Positions 42,564 through 51,153 of a DNA stretch of 64,000 nucleotides are shown here, piece after piece. Under the pieces are notes generated by a model. The model was given only the letters and a program-made list of their open reading frames with translations. It made no database searches and was not told where the DNA came from. The position numbers and the translations under genes are program-made. How positions within the stretch are numbered: position 1 is the first letter of the stretch; each line of letters opens with the position of its first letter. The stretch spans positions 53,302-117,301 of the forward strand of contig NZ_JBIMER010000009.1 of the NCBI RefSeq assembly GCF_051262515.1. The letters are read 5' to 3'. This DNA is from Arthrobacter_N sp051262515. GTDB lineage: Bacteria; Actinomycetota; Actinomycetes; Actinomycetales; Micrococcaceae.

Positions 42564-43928
42564 GTGACCCCTGACCCCCGCGCGGACGCCGCCGAGCCGC
42601 GCCATCTGGGCCGGACGATCCTCGCGCTCGCCGTCCCCGCGCTCGGCGCCCTCATAGCCGAACCGCTGTTCCTCATCGCCGACACGGCGATCGTCGGCCA
42701 CCTCGGCATCGACGAACTCGCCGGCGCCGGCCTGGGCACCACGGTGCTGCACACCGCCGTCGGACTCATGATCTTCCTCGCCTACTCCACGACGCCGGCC
42801 GTCGCCCGCCATGTCGGAGCACGACGCCGGGACCTCGCCCTCGCGGCGGGACGGGACGGTATCTGGCTGGCCGTCGCGCTGGGCGCGGTGCTGGCGGTGG
42901 CCGGATGGCTGTCAGCGCCGGCGCTGTTGGGCGCCATGGGGGCCGACGGGGCCGCGCTCGGCTTCGCCGTCGACTACCTCCGCTGGTCCATGCCCGGCCT
43001 GCCCGCGATGCTGCTAGTCCTCGCCGCGACCGGAGTCCTGCGCGGACTGCAGGACACGAAGACGCCCCTGGTGGTGGCCGGCGTCGGATTCGGCGCGAAC
43101 ATCGTGCTGAACTACGCCCTCGTCTACGGCGCAGGGATGTCCGTTGCCGGCTCGGCGCTCGGCACGTCGATCGCGCAGTGGGGCATGGCGGCCGTCTACC
43201 TCTGGCTGCTGGTGCCCCGGACCCGCGCGGAGGGCGTGCGGCTGCGGCCGAGCCGTGGCGGCATGCTCGCCACCGGGAGGGTCGGGTCCTGGCTGATGCT
43301 GCGCACCGCCTCCCTGCGGCTGGCCCTGCTGGCGACCGTCTGGGTGGCTACGTCCCACGGCACCCTCACGCTGGCCGCACACCAGTTGGTGTTCACGCTC
43401 TTCACGTTCCTGGCGTTCGCCCTGGACGCGCTCGCCATCGCCGCGCAGGCCCTGATCGGCAAGGAGCTCGGCACCGGCAACACGGCCATGGCCCGCCGGC
43501 TGACCGCGACGATGACGCGCTGGGGCCTGCTGTTCGGCGTGGCCACCGGCGTGCTGCTGGCGCTCGCCGCCCCGTTCGTCGGCGCGCTGTTCACATCCGA
43601 CGCCGATGTCCAGCGCGCCGCGGCCGTCGGCCTGTGGGTCCTGGCCGCCGCGCAGCCGGTGTGCGGACTGGTGTTCGTCCTGGACGGCGTGCTGATCGGG
43701 GCCGGGGACGCACGGTACCTCTCAATCGCGGGCGTCGTGACCCTGGTCGTGTACCTGCCGCTGCTGTGGCTCGTCGCCCTGACCGACCTTCCCGGCACGT
43801 CGGCGATCCTCTGGCTGTGGCTCGCCTTCGGCGTCGTGTTCATGTGCGCCCGGGCGGCCACGTTGCTCTGGCGCGTGCGCGGCGACGCATGGATGGGGGA
43901 GTCCGCGGGACTCACAGCGCAGACATAG
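42564..43928 (+). CDS. MATE-family efflux transporter (DinF type)
   Basis: This is a 454-aa protein with twelve hydrophobic segments, exchanging Na+ or H+ for cationic drugs or metabolites. It begins with LALAVPALGALIAEPLFLIADTAIVGHLG, the conserved MATE N-terminal block, and contains ATGVLRGLQDTKTPLVV. The start is GTG with TAGGCT 6 bases ahead (leaderless pattern). Confidence 0.9.
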   Translation: MTPDPRADAAEPRHLGRTILALAVPALGALIAEPLFLIADTAIVGHLGIDELAGAGLGTTVLHTAVGLMIFLAYSTTPAVARHVGARRRDLALAAGRDGIWLAVALGAVLAVAGWLSAPALLGAMGADGAALGFAVDYLRWSMPGLPAMLLVLAATGVLRGLQDTKTPLVVAGVGFGANIVLNYALVYGAGMSVAGSALGTSIAQWGMAAVYLWLLVPRTRAEGVRLRPSRGGMLATGRVGSWLMLRTASLRLALLATVWVATSHGTLTLAAHQLVFTLFTFLAFALDALAIAAQALIGKELGTGNTAMARRLTATMTRWGLLFGVATGVLLALAAPFVGALFTSDADVQRAAAVGLWVLAAAQPVCGLVFVLDGVLIGAGDARYLSIAGVVTLVVYLPLLWLVALTDLPGTSAILWLWLAFGVVFMCARAATLLWRVRGDAWMGESAGLTAQT

Positions 43929-43993
43929 CCTCCGCTGGGATGGTGCACGGGCGGATGGGATGGAATGGATACATCGCCCTCCCGAAAGGATGC

Positions 43994-45145
43994 ATGGACA
44001 CGAATCCCGCAAACTGCACCACCCGCCACCCCCTTGCCCGCCGTGTCGGCGCCGGCGCCAGCATCGCCGCCTTCGCAGTGGCGTGCGTCGCGCCGGCCGC
44101 CTCGGCAACCGCCGTTGACCCCGCGTTGGAGGGGGCCGGCAGCTCGTTGGGCCACGGCTACAGCGGCTACAGCGGCTCCCCCGGCACCGCGGCGGCCGCC
44201 ACGTCGACCGCCGTCGACCCGGGCACCCGCACGGACGCCGCGGGCGTGTTGCTGGTTAAGACCGAGACCGCCTCCGGCGGAGGCGCCGGCACCGGAATGG
44301 TCCTGACGTCCGGCGGCCTGGCCCTCACGAACCACCACGTGGTGGAGGACTCCACCGAGGTGCGGGTGACCGTGGCGGACACCGGGGCCGTCCACACCGC
44401 CACGGTCGTGGGCAAGGACGAGGCGAACGACGTCGCCGTCCTCCAACTCAAGGACGCGTCCGCACTGGAGACCGTGTCCATGGACGACGACGGAACCCGG
44501 CCCGGCGAGGCGGTCGCCGCGATCGGCAACGGTCGCGGCCAGGGCTACCTGACGACCGTCGCGGGCGTGTTGGAGTCGACCGGCGAATCTCTCACCACCC
44601 GGGACGCGGGCGGTGCGGGGGAGAGGCTCTCCGGACTCCTCGCCACCGATACCGACGTGGTTCCGGGATACTCCGGTGGACCCCTCGTGGACGCGGACGG
44701 CGAGGTCGTCGGCATGACCACCGCGGCGTCGACCGGAAGCGAGATCAACGGCTACGCGGTTCCTGTCGCAACGGCGCTGGGCATCACCGAACAGGTCGCA
44801 GCCGGCGACGAGTCGGGGGCCGTGGACATCGGCCCCGATGCGGCGCTCGGCGTGGCGATCGCCTCGCCCGCCGCCGCTGCATCTGGGCCCCGGGGTGACG
44901 GACAACCGATGGAGGCGGGCGCCGCGGTCGTGGACGTAACGCCGGAATCGGTCGCGGACGCGGCGGGCCTGACCGTCGGCTCGACCATCACGGCGATCGG
45001 CGGTGTCGACGTCGGCGACCACGGGGATTTGGCGCGGACCCTCTCGGACCACGAGCCCGGGGACACGGTGTCGATGTCGTGGAAGGACGCCGATGGCGCG
45101 AACCGGACGGGTTCGGCGGTCCTGGATGCCAGCGGCACCAACTGA
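43994..45145 (+). CDS. Secreted trypsin-like serine protease with PDZ domain (HtrA-like)
   Basis: This is a 383-aa protein. A Sec-type signal (basic RR near 16-17, hydrophobic 18-33, cleavage near ASA at about 38) and a Gly/Ser/Tyr-rich linker come first. The protease domain has the catalytic triad in TNHHVV (near 113), NDVAVLQL (near 146) and GYSGGPL (Ser near 226); a PDZ domain follows at about 305-375. No membrane anchor is seen, unlike many HtrA proteins, so it should be released. The ATG at 43994 is close to AAAGGA (only 3 bases), so the in-frame ATG at 43955 is possible. Confidence 0.85.
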   Translation: MDTNPANCTTRHPLARRVGAGASIAAFAVACVAPAASATAVDPALEGAGSSLGHGYSGYSGSPGTAAAATSTAVDPGTRTDAAGVLLVKTETASGGGAGTGMVLTSGGLALTNHHVVEDSTEVRVTVADTGAVHTATVVGKDEANDVAVLQLKDASALETVSMDDDGTRPGEAVAAIGNGRGQGYLTTVAGVLESTGESLTTRDAGGAGERLSGLLATDTDVVPGYSGGPLVDADGEVVGMTTAASTGSEINGYAVPVATALGITEQVAAGDESGAVDIGPDAALGVAIASPAAAASGPRGDGQPMEAGAAVVDVTPESVADAAGLTVGSTITAIGGVDVGDHGDLARTLSDHEPGDTVSMSWKDADGANRTGSAVLDASGTN

Positions 45146-45173
45146 CCGGGCCGTCGCGAACTAGAATCGGGAG

Positions 45174-45752
45174 GTGCCTGCCCTGACGACACCCCCCGAA
45201 ATCGCCGAAGCGCTCTGGAAACCCGTGATGTTCAGGGCCGTGGTGGCCGCGGTCTTCGGTGGGCTCTCCGTGTTCTGGCCAACGCCGGGTGAGAACGTGT
45301 TCGCCTACGCGTTCGCCGCGTACCTGGTTCTGACCTCCAAGGCCGTGTGGGATTTCGCACAGGCCGCCGTCGTTCCCTCCCCCGTCCGCGGACTCCTCGG
45401 CGGAGCCGCGATCGCCTGGTCGCTCGCCGCCGTCTCCATGTTGCTCATGCCGGGTGGGAGTGCCGTGGCCCTTGCCGGAGGTTCCGCGCTGGTGCTGTCG
45501 GGACTGCTGGAACTGACCGCCTGGCTCCGTCACCGCGCCGGTCTCGTGGCCGTTCGGGATTTTCTGGTGACGGGTGTGGTCTCCGTCGGGACCGGCGTCG
45601 GCCTGCTCGGGTCGCTCGCGATGGGACTCGATCTGGACGCGCATGGACTGTTCGGCATCGCCGGCGGTGGTGCGATCATCGTGGCCGTGTTCGGCCTGAT
45701 CGCCGCGTTCGGGTACCGGCACGATGCCAGACGCCCCGCCGAACCTCGCTAG
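45174..45752 (+). CDS. DUF308/HdeD-like membrane protein
   Basis: This is a 192-aa protein with six hydrophobic segments spread over about 18-185. The arrangement of segment pairs resembles the HdeD/DUF308 family. Function unknown. The GTG start follows TAGAAT by 6 bases and has GGGAG next to it. Confidence 0.7.
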   Translation: MPALTTPPEIAEALWKPVMFRAVVAAVFGGLSVFWPTPGENVFAYAFAAYLVLTSKAVWDFAQAAVVPSPVRGLLGGAAIAWSLAAVSMLLMPGGSAVALAGGSALVLSGLLELTAWLRHRAGLVAVRDFLVTGVVSVGTGVGLLGSLAMGLDLDAHGLFGIAGGGAIIVAVFGLIAAFGYRHDARRPAEPR

Positions 45753-45788
45753 ACTGGGAGCCACACCATCCCTTCAGGAGGAACCCCC

Positions 45789-46091
45789 GTGGGCAACAAC
45801 CCGTCCCAGCAGAAGCCCGACTGGCAGCAGAGCATCAAGGCGCCGTTGATCTTCTCGTTGGTCCTGGGCCTGGTCGCAGGCGTGGCCGCGTCCGTCTTCG
45901 CCACCGGAGGCTCCGACGAGCCGTTCCGCATCGACATCGGATTGACCGCGTTCGGCATCGCCTTCGTGGCGAGCCTGCTGGTTATTTCCGTGCTGACGAT
46001 GGCAAGCAAGGACAACCCGAAGAGCCACGGCGGGGGTGCCGGCGTGAACCGTTCCTCGCTGAACCCGGACCGCCGCAAGCCCAAGGGCTAG
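45789..46091 (+). CDS. Small membrane protein, 100 aa, unknown
   Basis: A GTG start with AGGAGGA 7 bases upstream and a TAGACT box at 45750-45755, so here there is a real leader. Two hydrophobic segments (about 19-38 and 48-69), polar ends, and a C-terminus NPDRRKPKG. No family recognised. Convergent with the next gene. Confidence 0.7.
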   Translation: MGNNPSQQKPDWQQSIKAPLIFSLVLGLVAGVAASVFATGGSDEPFRIDIGLTAFGIAFVASLLVISVLTMASKDNPKSHGGGAGVNRSSLNPDRRKPKG

Positions 46092-46093
46092 CC

Positions 46094-46420
46094 TCAGGAG
46101 GCGGTCTCGACGCCGTCCTTGCCGTCCCATTCCCGCAGGAACTGTTCGCGGGTCATTTCCTCGAGGTCGCGCCGGATGAGGGCCACAAGACCCTCCGCCT
46201 CGTCGATGTTGTTGCCCGTGATGCGCAGTACCTCGGCGTTGTTGTCGATGCGGCGGACCACCGCCGTCGCGCCCATGGCGTCCGAGCCGTCGCCGCCGAG
46301 CACCGCGTCCGCGATGCCCACGAACCAGCGTCCGGCGGCCTTGAACGGTCCGTCGGTTGCCTTTTCCAGATCGACGTCGTAGTCGGCCGAGGCGTGCGCG
46401 GCCGGAATCTCGTGGGTCAC
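46094..46420 (-). CDS. Conserved-looking protein, 108 aa, unknown
   Basis: GTG start at 46420 with GAAAGGA 6 bases upstream. The N-terminus is acidic; residues 25-105 look like a compact alpha/beta domain (RWFVGIADAVLGGDGSD...RDLEEMTREQFLREW). No membrane segment. I do not recognise the family. Confidence 0.65.
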   Translation of the reverse strand: MTHEIPAAHASADYDVDLEKATDGPFKAAGRWFVGIADAVLGGDGSDAMGATAVVRRIDNNAEVLRITGNNIDEAEGLVALIRRDLEEMTREQFLREWDGKDGVETAS

Positions 46421-46510
46421 GGTCGTTCCTTTCGTGGTTCCTGCGGCGGGTGGAACCGCCTGACCCCAGTCTATGACCGGATGCCCCCGCGTGGACGGCA
46501 CACCTGCGGG

Positions 46511-47068
46511 CTACCCGTCCGTCCCGGCCGCCCGTGCGCGCCGCCGCCGATAGGCCCGGACATGCTCGCGGTTGGCGCAGTTCCCCGTGTCGCAGTACAT
46601 CTTGGAGCGGTTCCGGGACAGATCGAGCACGACGGCGCCGCAGTCGTCCGCGGCGCAGACCCGCAACCGCTCCAGCTCCCCGGACCGCAGGACGTCGACG
46701 AACGCCATGGCGGCCTCGACGGCCATGCGTTCGGCCAGCGGGGCCTCCGGCGTCGTGGCGTGCAGGTGGTAGTCCCAATGGTCGTGCTTCACGAGCTGGG
46801 GAAGAGCGCGGGCGTTGCGCAGGATGTTGTTCACCGTGGCGACCGCCGCGTCCTCGTCGGCCAACCAGATGGACCTCAGCGTGGCGCGGAGCTGGCGCAC
46901 CGCGCGCAACTCACCCGCCGAGTGGGTGCGCGATCCGGTGAACTGCTCCCGGGCTAGGAACTCGTCCAAATCGGCCCCGGTGAGGAGTCCGTCGACATCC
47001 GTCTCCGCGGTGTTGACCAGATTCACGACGGATGCGAGCGCAACCAATGTGTCAGGCGCAAAGCTCAC
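46511..47068 (-). CDS. CGNR zinc-finger regulator (ABATE domain)
   Basis: This is a 185-aa putative DNA-binding regulator. The N-terminal ligand-type ABATE domain is followed by the CGNR zinc finger: CAADDCG ... YCDTGNCANREHVRAYRRR, where the four cysteines and the C-x-N-R signature are intact. GTG at 47068 has AGGAG 5 bases upstream. Divergent from an EamA transporter, which it probably regulates. Confidence 0.88.
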   Translation of the reverse strand: MSFAPDTLVALASVVNLVNTAETDVDGLLTGADLDEFLAREQFTGSRTHSAGELRAVRQLRATLRSIWLADEDAAVATVNNILRNARALPQLVKHDHWDYHLHATTPEAPLAERMAVEAAMAFVDVLRSGELERLRVCAADDCGAVVLDLSRNRSKMYCDTGNCANREHVRAYRRRRARAAGTDG

Positions 47069-47156
47069 TTTCGCTCCTGTCGGTTTTCGGTGGATTGGGC
47101 GTATGCTTCTTGTCATCAGTGTATCCGATTTTACTCATGACACCCGAAAGCAAACC

Positions 47157-48101
47157 ATGGCAACGCAACAAGCACCGGGGAAGACCGCCATCCGTGGCCC
47201 CGCAATGACGGGCATTTGGATCGCGCTCTTCTCCTCGGCGGTTTTCGGGATCTCGGGATCCTTCGCGAAACCGCTGTTGGAGTCGGGATGGTCCAGCGGA
47301 GCGGCGGTTGGGGCCCGCATGGCCGGTGCGGCGCTGATCCTCCTGATTCCCACGCTCGTCGTCCTGCGCGGGCGGTGGGCGACCGTGTTGGAGAACTGGA
47401 AGCCGATCAGCCTGTTCGGGCTCTTTGGCGTCGGCATCTGCCAGTTCTCCTACTTCCAGGCCGTCGAGCGGCTGAGCGTGGGGGTCGCGCTGCTCCTCGA
47501 GTACCTGGCGCCCGTCCTGATCGTCCTGACCCTCTGGGCGCGGAGCCGGCGCCTTCCGGCCCCGCTCACCATCGCCGGGACCGTGGTCTCGTTGCTCGGG
47601 CTCGTCCTGGTGCTGAACCTGACGGGAACCGAGCGCGTGGACCCGATCGGCGTGCTGTGGGGGCTCGCCGCCGCCGTCGGGCTGGCCGTGTATTTCTTCA
47701 TCACCGCCAAGGCCAACGCCACGCTCCCGCCGCTGGTGCTGGCCACCGGAGGCCTGGTGGTGGGTGCCGTCCTGATGTTCCTGCTCGGCGCCGTGCGCCT
47801 GCTGCCGATGGAGGCCACGTTCACGGACGTCGACTTCGTGGGCTTCGCGACGCCGTGGTGGGTCGCGCTGCTCGGACTCGTGGTGGTCGCGACGGTGATC
47901 GCGTACGTTTCCGGCATCATGGCCGCACGCGCCCTGGGCAGCAAGCTGGCGTCGTTCGTCTCGCTGACCGAGGTCCTGTTCGCCGTCCTGTGGGCTTGGC
48001 TGCTGCTCGGCGAGATGCCGGCGGGGATCCAGCTGCTCGGAGGGTCGCTGATCGTCGGCGGCGTTCTGCTGGTGCGCGCCGATGAGCTCCGCTCGCCCTG
48101 A
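47157..48101 (+). CDS. EamA-family metabolite transporter
   Basis: This 314-aa protein has ten hydrophobic segments in two EamA repeats (about 15-150 and 160-305), as in RhtA-type amino-acid or drug exporters. The TATGCT at 47102-47107 is a plausible -10 box; the ATG follows GAAAG at about 7 bases. Divergent from the CGNR regulator, with about 90 bases between the starts. Confidence 0.88.
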   Translation: MATQQAPGKTAIRGPAMTGIWIALFSSAVFGISGSFAKPLLESGWSSGAAVGARMAGAALILLIPTLVVLRGRWATVLENWKPISLFGLFGVGICQFSYFQAVERLSVGVALLLEYLAPVLIVLTLWARSRRLPAPLTIAGTVVSLLGLVLVLNLTGTERVDPIGVLWGLAAAVGLAVYFFITAKANATLPPLVLATGGLVVGAVLMFLLGAVRLLPMEATFTDVDFVGFATPWWVALLGLVVVATVIAYVSGIMAARALGSKLASFVSLTEVLFAVLWAWLLLGEMPAGIQLLGGSLIVGGVLLVRADELRSP

Positions 48102-48107
48102 CTCGCC

Positions 48108-50459
48108 TTACCGCCCGAACCGCCGGAGCCGGAGGCTGTTCGCGACCACCAGCACGGAGCTGGCCGCCATCGCCGCGCCGGCGAGCATCGGGTTCAGGAG
48201 GCCCAGCGCCGCCACGGGGATGCCCAGCGTGTTGTAGAGGAAAGCCCAGAACAGGTTGGCCTTGATCGTCGCGAGCGTCTTGCGGGACAGCTCGATCGCC
48301 TGCCCGACCTGGGCTACGTCGTTGCCCATCACGGTGATGTCCGCGGCCTCGATGGCCACGTCGGTCCCCGATCCCATGGCGATGCCGAGATCGGCCTGCG
48401 CCAGCGCGGGGGCGTCGTTCACGCCGTCGCCGACCATGGCCACGACGGCCCCGGCCGCCTGCAACTGGCGAACCGCCTCCACCTTGCCCTCCGGCAGCAC
48501 GTCGGAGAACACCGCATCCGGGTCGATTCCCACCTCGGCCGCCACCTGGCGTGCGACCGGTCCGTTGTCGCCGGTGAGCAACACCGGACGCAGGCCCAGG
48601 GCGCGCAGCCGGGAGATCGCGTCCGCGGATCCGGCCTTGACGGTATCGCGCAGGCCGAGGACGCCGGCCACGCCGCCGTCGACGGCGACCAGCACCGCCG
48701 TCGTGCCCTTGTCCTGGGCGGCGTGGAGCGCGGCGTAATCGGTGTCCCGGAGCTCGACGTCGTTGTCGGCCAGCCACTGGGCCTTGCCGGCCAGCACGAC
48801 GGCGCCGCCGACGTCCGCGCGGACACCGCCGCCCGCCTCGGAGGCGAAGTCCCGCACCGTGGAGGCGACCCGGCGGAAGCCGTCGGCCTCCTCGGCGGCC
48901 TCGACGATCGCGCGGGCGATCGGGTGTTCGGATCCGGATTCGGCCGCCCCGGCGAGGGACAGCAATTGTTCGCGGCCGAAGTCCCCGAGCGTTTCGACGT
49001 CCACGACTGACAGCTTGCCCTCGGTGACGGTGCCGGTCTTGTCCAGCAGGACCGTGTCCACCCGGCGTGTGTCCTCGAGGACCTGCGGGCCGCGGATGAG
49101 AATGCCCAGCTGGGCCCCGCGGCCGGTGCCGACCAGCAGGCCGATCGGCGTGGCCAGGCCCAGCGCGCACGGGCAGGCGATCACCAGCACGGTGACCGCG
49201 GCCGTGAACGCCGGTCCCAGTTCGCCGCCGATGGCCAGCCAGAGCACGAACGTCAGCACGGCGATGGCCAGCACGATCGGCACGAAGACGGCCGAGATGC
49301 GGTCGGCGAGCCGGGCGATCGGCGCCTTGCCGGTCTGCGCCTCGGAGACCAGGCGCCCCATCTGCGCCAGCGTGGTGTCGCGGCCCACGCGCGTGGCACG
49401 GACCAGGAGCCGGCCGGAGGCGTTGATCGTGGCGCCGGTGACGGTGTCGTCCGGGCCGACGTCCACCGGCACGGATTCGCCGGTGATCAGGGAGGTGTCG
49501 ACGGCGGAGGCGCCCTCGACGACGTAGCCGTCGGTGGCGATCTTCTCGCCGGGACGCACCACGAACTCGTCGCCGGGGACCAGATCGGCGGCGGGGACGC
49601 GGACCTCGCGTCCGTCGCGCACGACCGTGGCCTCCTTCGCGCCCAGGTCCAGCAGGGATTTCAGCGCGTCGCCGGCGCGGGCCTTGGCCCGCGCCTCGAG
49701 GAACCGACCGAGCAGCAGGAACGTCGCAACGACGCCGGCCACTTCGAAGTAGAGCTGGTGTCCGGCCCCGTCCATCGCCATGCCGGTGCCCGCGTGTTCG
49801 GTGAGGCCGGGGTCCGCGATGAGCTGCCAGGCGGAGAAGAAGTAGGCGGCGAGCACGCCGATGGACACCAGCGTGTCCATGGTGGACGCGCCGTGGCGGG
49901 CATTGATTGCGGCTGCCCGGTGGAACGGCCAACCGGACCAGAGGGTCACCGGCGTCGCGAGGGCGAACGCCACCCAGCCCCAGTGCGGGAACTGCGCGGC
50001 GGGGACCATGGAGACGATGAACAGCGGCACCGTGAAGATGGCGGCGACGATGAGCCGCGGCGCCAGCTGGCGTGCCGTGCCCCCGTGTCCCATGTGGTCG
50101 CCCGCGCCGTGGTCCGAGTGGTCCGCGGGAGCCCCGGGAGAGCCGCCGAATCCCGGGCCAGCGCCGTCGTCGTTCCCCGTCGTGGCGCCCCGGGCACCCG
50201 GGGGGTGGTGGGCGTGGGCATCGCGCTTGAGACTGGCCTGGTAGCCGGCCGAGCCGACGGTGTCGATGAGCTGCTGGTCGGTGACCTCGTCCGGAACGGT
50301 GACCCGCGCGGACTCGAGCGGCAGGTTGACCAGCGCCTCGACGCCTTCGATCTTGCCGAGCTTGCGCTCGACCCGACCTACGCACGAGGCGCAGGTCATT
50401 CCCCGGATGTCCAGCTCGACAATCCGGCCGGCACCTCCGGCCGTGTCCTCGTTGCCCAT
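48108..50459 (-). CDS. copA: Copper-exporting P1B-type ATPase
   Basis: This 783-aa membrane ATPase exports Cu(I). One N-terminal HMA domain holds GMTCASC (20-26). A His-rich stretch (about 77-135, with HAHHP and HSDHGAGDHMGH) lies before the first membrane helix and may bind metal. The intramembrane CPC motif is near 429 (CPCALGLATP), the phosphorylation site DKTGT near 473, and GDGVNDAPA near 674. It follows copZ by 12 bases in a csoR-copZ-copA operon. Confidence 0.95.
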   Translation of the reverse strand: MGNEDTAGGAGRIVELDIRGMTCASCVGRVERKLGKIEGVEALVNLPLESARVTVPDEVTDQQLIDTVGSAGYQASLKRDAHAHHPPGARGATTGNDDGAGPGFGGSPGAPADHSDHGAGDHMGHGGTARQLAPRLIVAAIFTVPLFIVSMVPAAQFPHWGWVAFALATPVTLWSGWPFHRAAAINARHGASTMDTLVSIGVLAAYFFSAWQLIADPGLTEHAGTGMAMDGAGHQLYFEVAGVVATFLLLGRFLEARAKARAGDALKSLLDLGAKEATVVRDGREVRVPAADLVPGDEFVVRPGEKIATDGYVVEGASAVDTSLITGESVPVDVGPDDTVTGATINASGRLLVRATRVGRDTTLAQMGRLVSEAQTGKAPIARLADRISAVFVPIVLAIAVLTFVLWLAIGGELGPAFTAAVTVLVIACPCALGLATPIGLLVGTGRGAQLGILIRGPQVLEDTRRVDTVLLDKTGTVTEGKLSVVDVETLGDFGREQLLSLAGAAESGSEHPIARAIVEAAEEADGFRRVASTVRDFASEAGGGVRADVGGAVVLAGKAQWLADNDVELRDTDYAALHAAQDKGTTAVLVAVDGGVAGVLGLRDTVKAGSADAISRLRALGLRPVLLTGDNGPVARQVAAEVGIDPDAVFSDVLPEGKVEAVRQLQAAGAVVAMVGDGVNDAPALAQADLGIAMGSGTDVAIEAADITVMGNDVAQVGQAIELSRKTLATIKANLFWAFLYNTLGIPVAALGLLNPMLAGAAMAASSVLVVANSLRLRRFGR

Positions 50460-50471
50460 GTCTTTGCCTCC

Positions 50472-50696
50472 TTACGCGTTGTTTCCCACCACGGTGTAGC
50501 CGGCCTCGGCGACGGCCTCGCTGAGCGTCGCCTCGCTGACGTCCGTGGCGGAGGTGACGGTCGCGGTGGACACGCCCCCGGCGACGAGTTCCACCTGGAC
50601 GTCCTGAACGCCGGCGATGGACTGGATTTCCTCGGTGACTGAGGCGACGCAGTGGCCGCAGGTCATGCCGTCGATGCTGATGGTCTTGGTGTTCAT
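50472..50696 (-). CDS. copZ: Copper chaperone CopZ
   Basis: This 74-aa cytoplasmic protein with one HMA domain carries GMTCGHC (10-16) as the Cu(I) site. It delivers copper to CopA and probably to CsoR. It lies 22 bases after csoR and 12 before copA. Confidence 0.93.
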   Translation of the reverse strand: MNTKTISIDGMTCGHCVASVTEEIQSIAGVQDVQVELVAGGVSTATVTSATDVSEATLSEAVAEAGYTVVGNNA

Positions 50697-50718
50697 GGTG
50701 GATCCTTTCAGGTGGGTG

Positions 50719-51048
50719 TCAGCGAAGCAGACGGCCGATGGCGGCCGATGCCTCGCGGACCTTGTCGTTGACGATCTCCGGGTTGCCGGCGGCTTCGGCG
50801 TCGCGCGCGGCGCCGACGACGCAGTGGGCGATGTGCCCCTCCACCAGGCCCAGGCTGACCTTGTGGAGGGCGGCGTTGACGGCCGAGATCTGCGTGAGGA
50901 TGTCGATGCAGTACTTTTCGTTCTCGACCATGCGGGCGATGCCCCGCACCTGCCCCTCGATCCGGCCGAGCCGCCGGAGGAGCCCCTCCGTGTCCGTGGT
51001 GTAGGCGTGTTCGCGGTGTTCGTCCCCGCGCGCTGGTTCCATTGACAT
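50719..51048 (-). CDS. csoR: Copper-sensing repressor CsoR
   Basis: This 109-aa all-helical repressor releases DNA when Cu(I) binds. Ligands are visible as the Cys in NEKYCIDIL and His/Cys in GHIAHCVV, in the C-H-C pattern of copper-type CsoR. The ATG at 51048 is followed by a second ATG 2 codons later. The gene lies next to two CsoR-like operators, so it should regulate itself, copZ and copA. Confidence 0.93.
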   Translation of the reverse strand: MSMEPARGDEHREHAYTTDTEGLLRRLGRIEGQVRGIARMVENEKYCIDILTQISAVNAALHKVSLGLVEGHIAHCVVGAARDAEAAGNPEIVNDKVREASAAIGRLLR

Positions 51049-51057
51049 GCTGCGAAT

Positions 51058-51074
51058 ATACCCCCGGTGGGTAT
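51058..51074. promoter_or_regulatory. CsoR operator-like site 1
   Basis: ATACCCCCGGTGGGTAT is a G/C-tract palindrome of the CsoR type (TACCCC...GGGGTA), 9 bases upstream of csoR. Confidence 0.75.
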
Positions 51075-51085
51075 CCGGGGTCAAG

Positions 51086-51100
51086 TACCCCTGGGGGGTA
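51086..51100. promoter_or_regulatory. CsoR operator-like site 2
   Basis: TACCCCTGGGGGGTA is a second palindrome of the same type, 11 bases beyond site 1. The pair overlaps the space between csoR and the divergent FemX gene, so the latter might also be affected. Confidence 0.75.
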
Positions 51101-51153
51101 TCTTTCCGGTGTGCCGACACCGCCGGGACGGGCCCCGTTGCTATGCTGTCCCG

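Noticed and set aside
42905..45145. 746-codon plus-strand frame containing the protease
   Set aside because: The first 363 codons are a shadow of the MATE gene; the protease signal peptide marks the real start.
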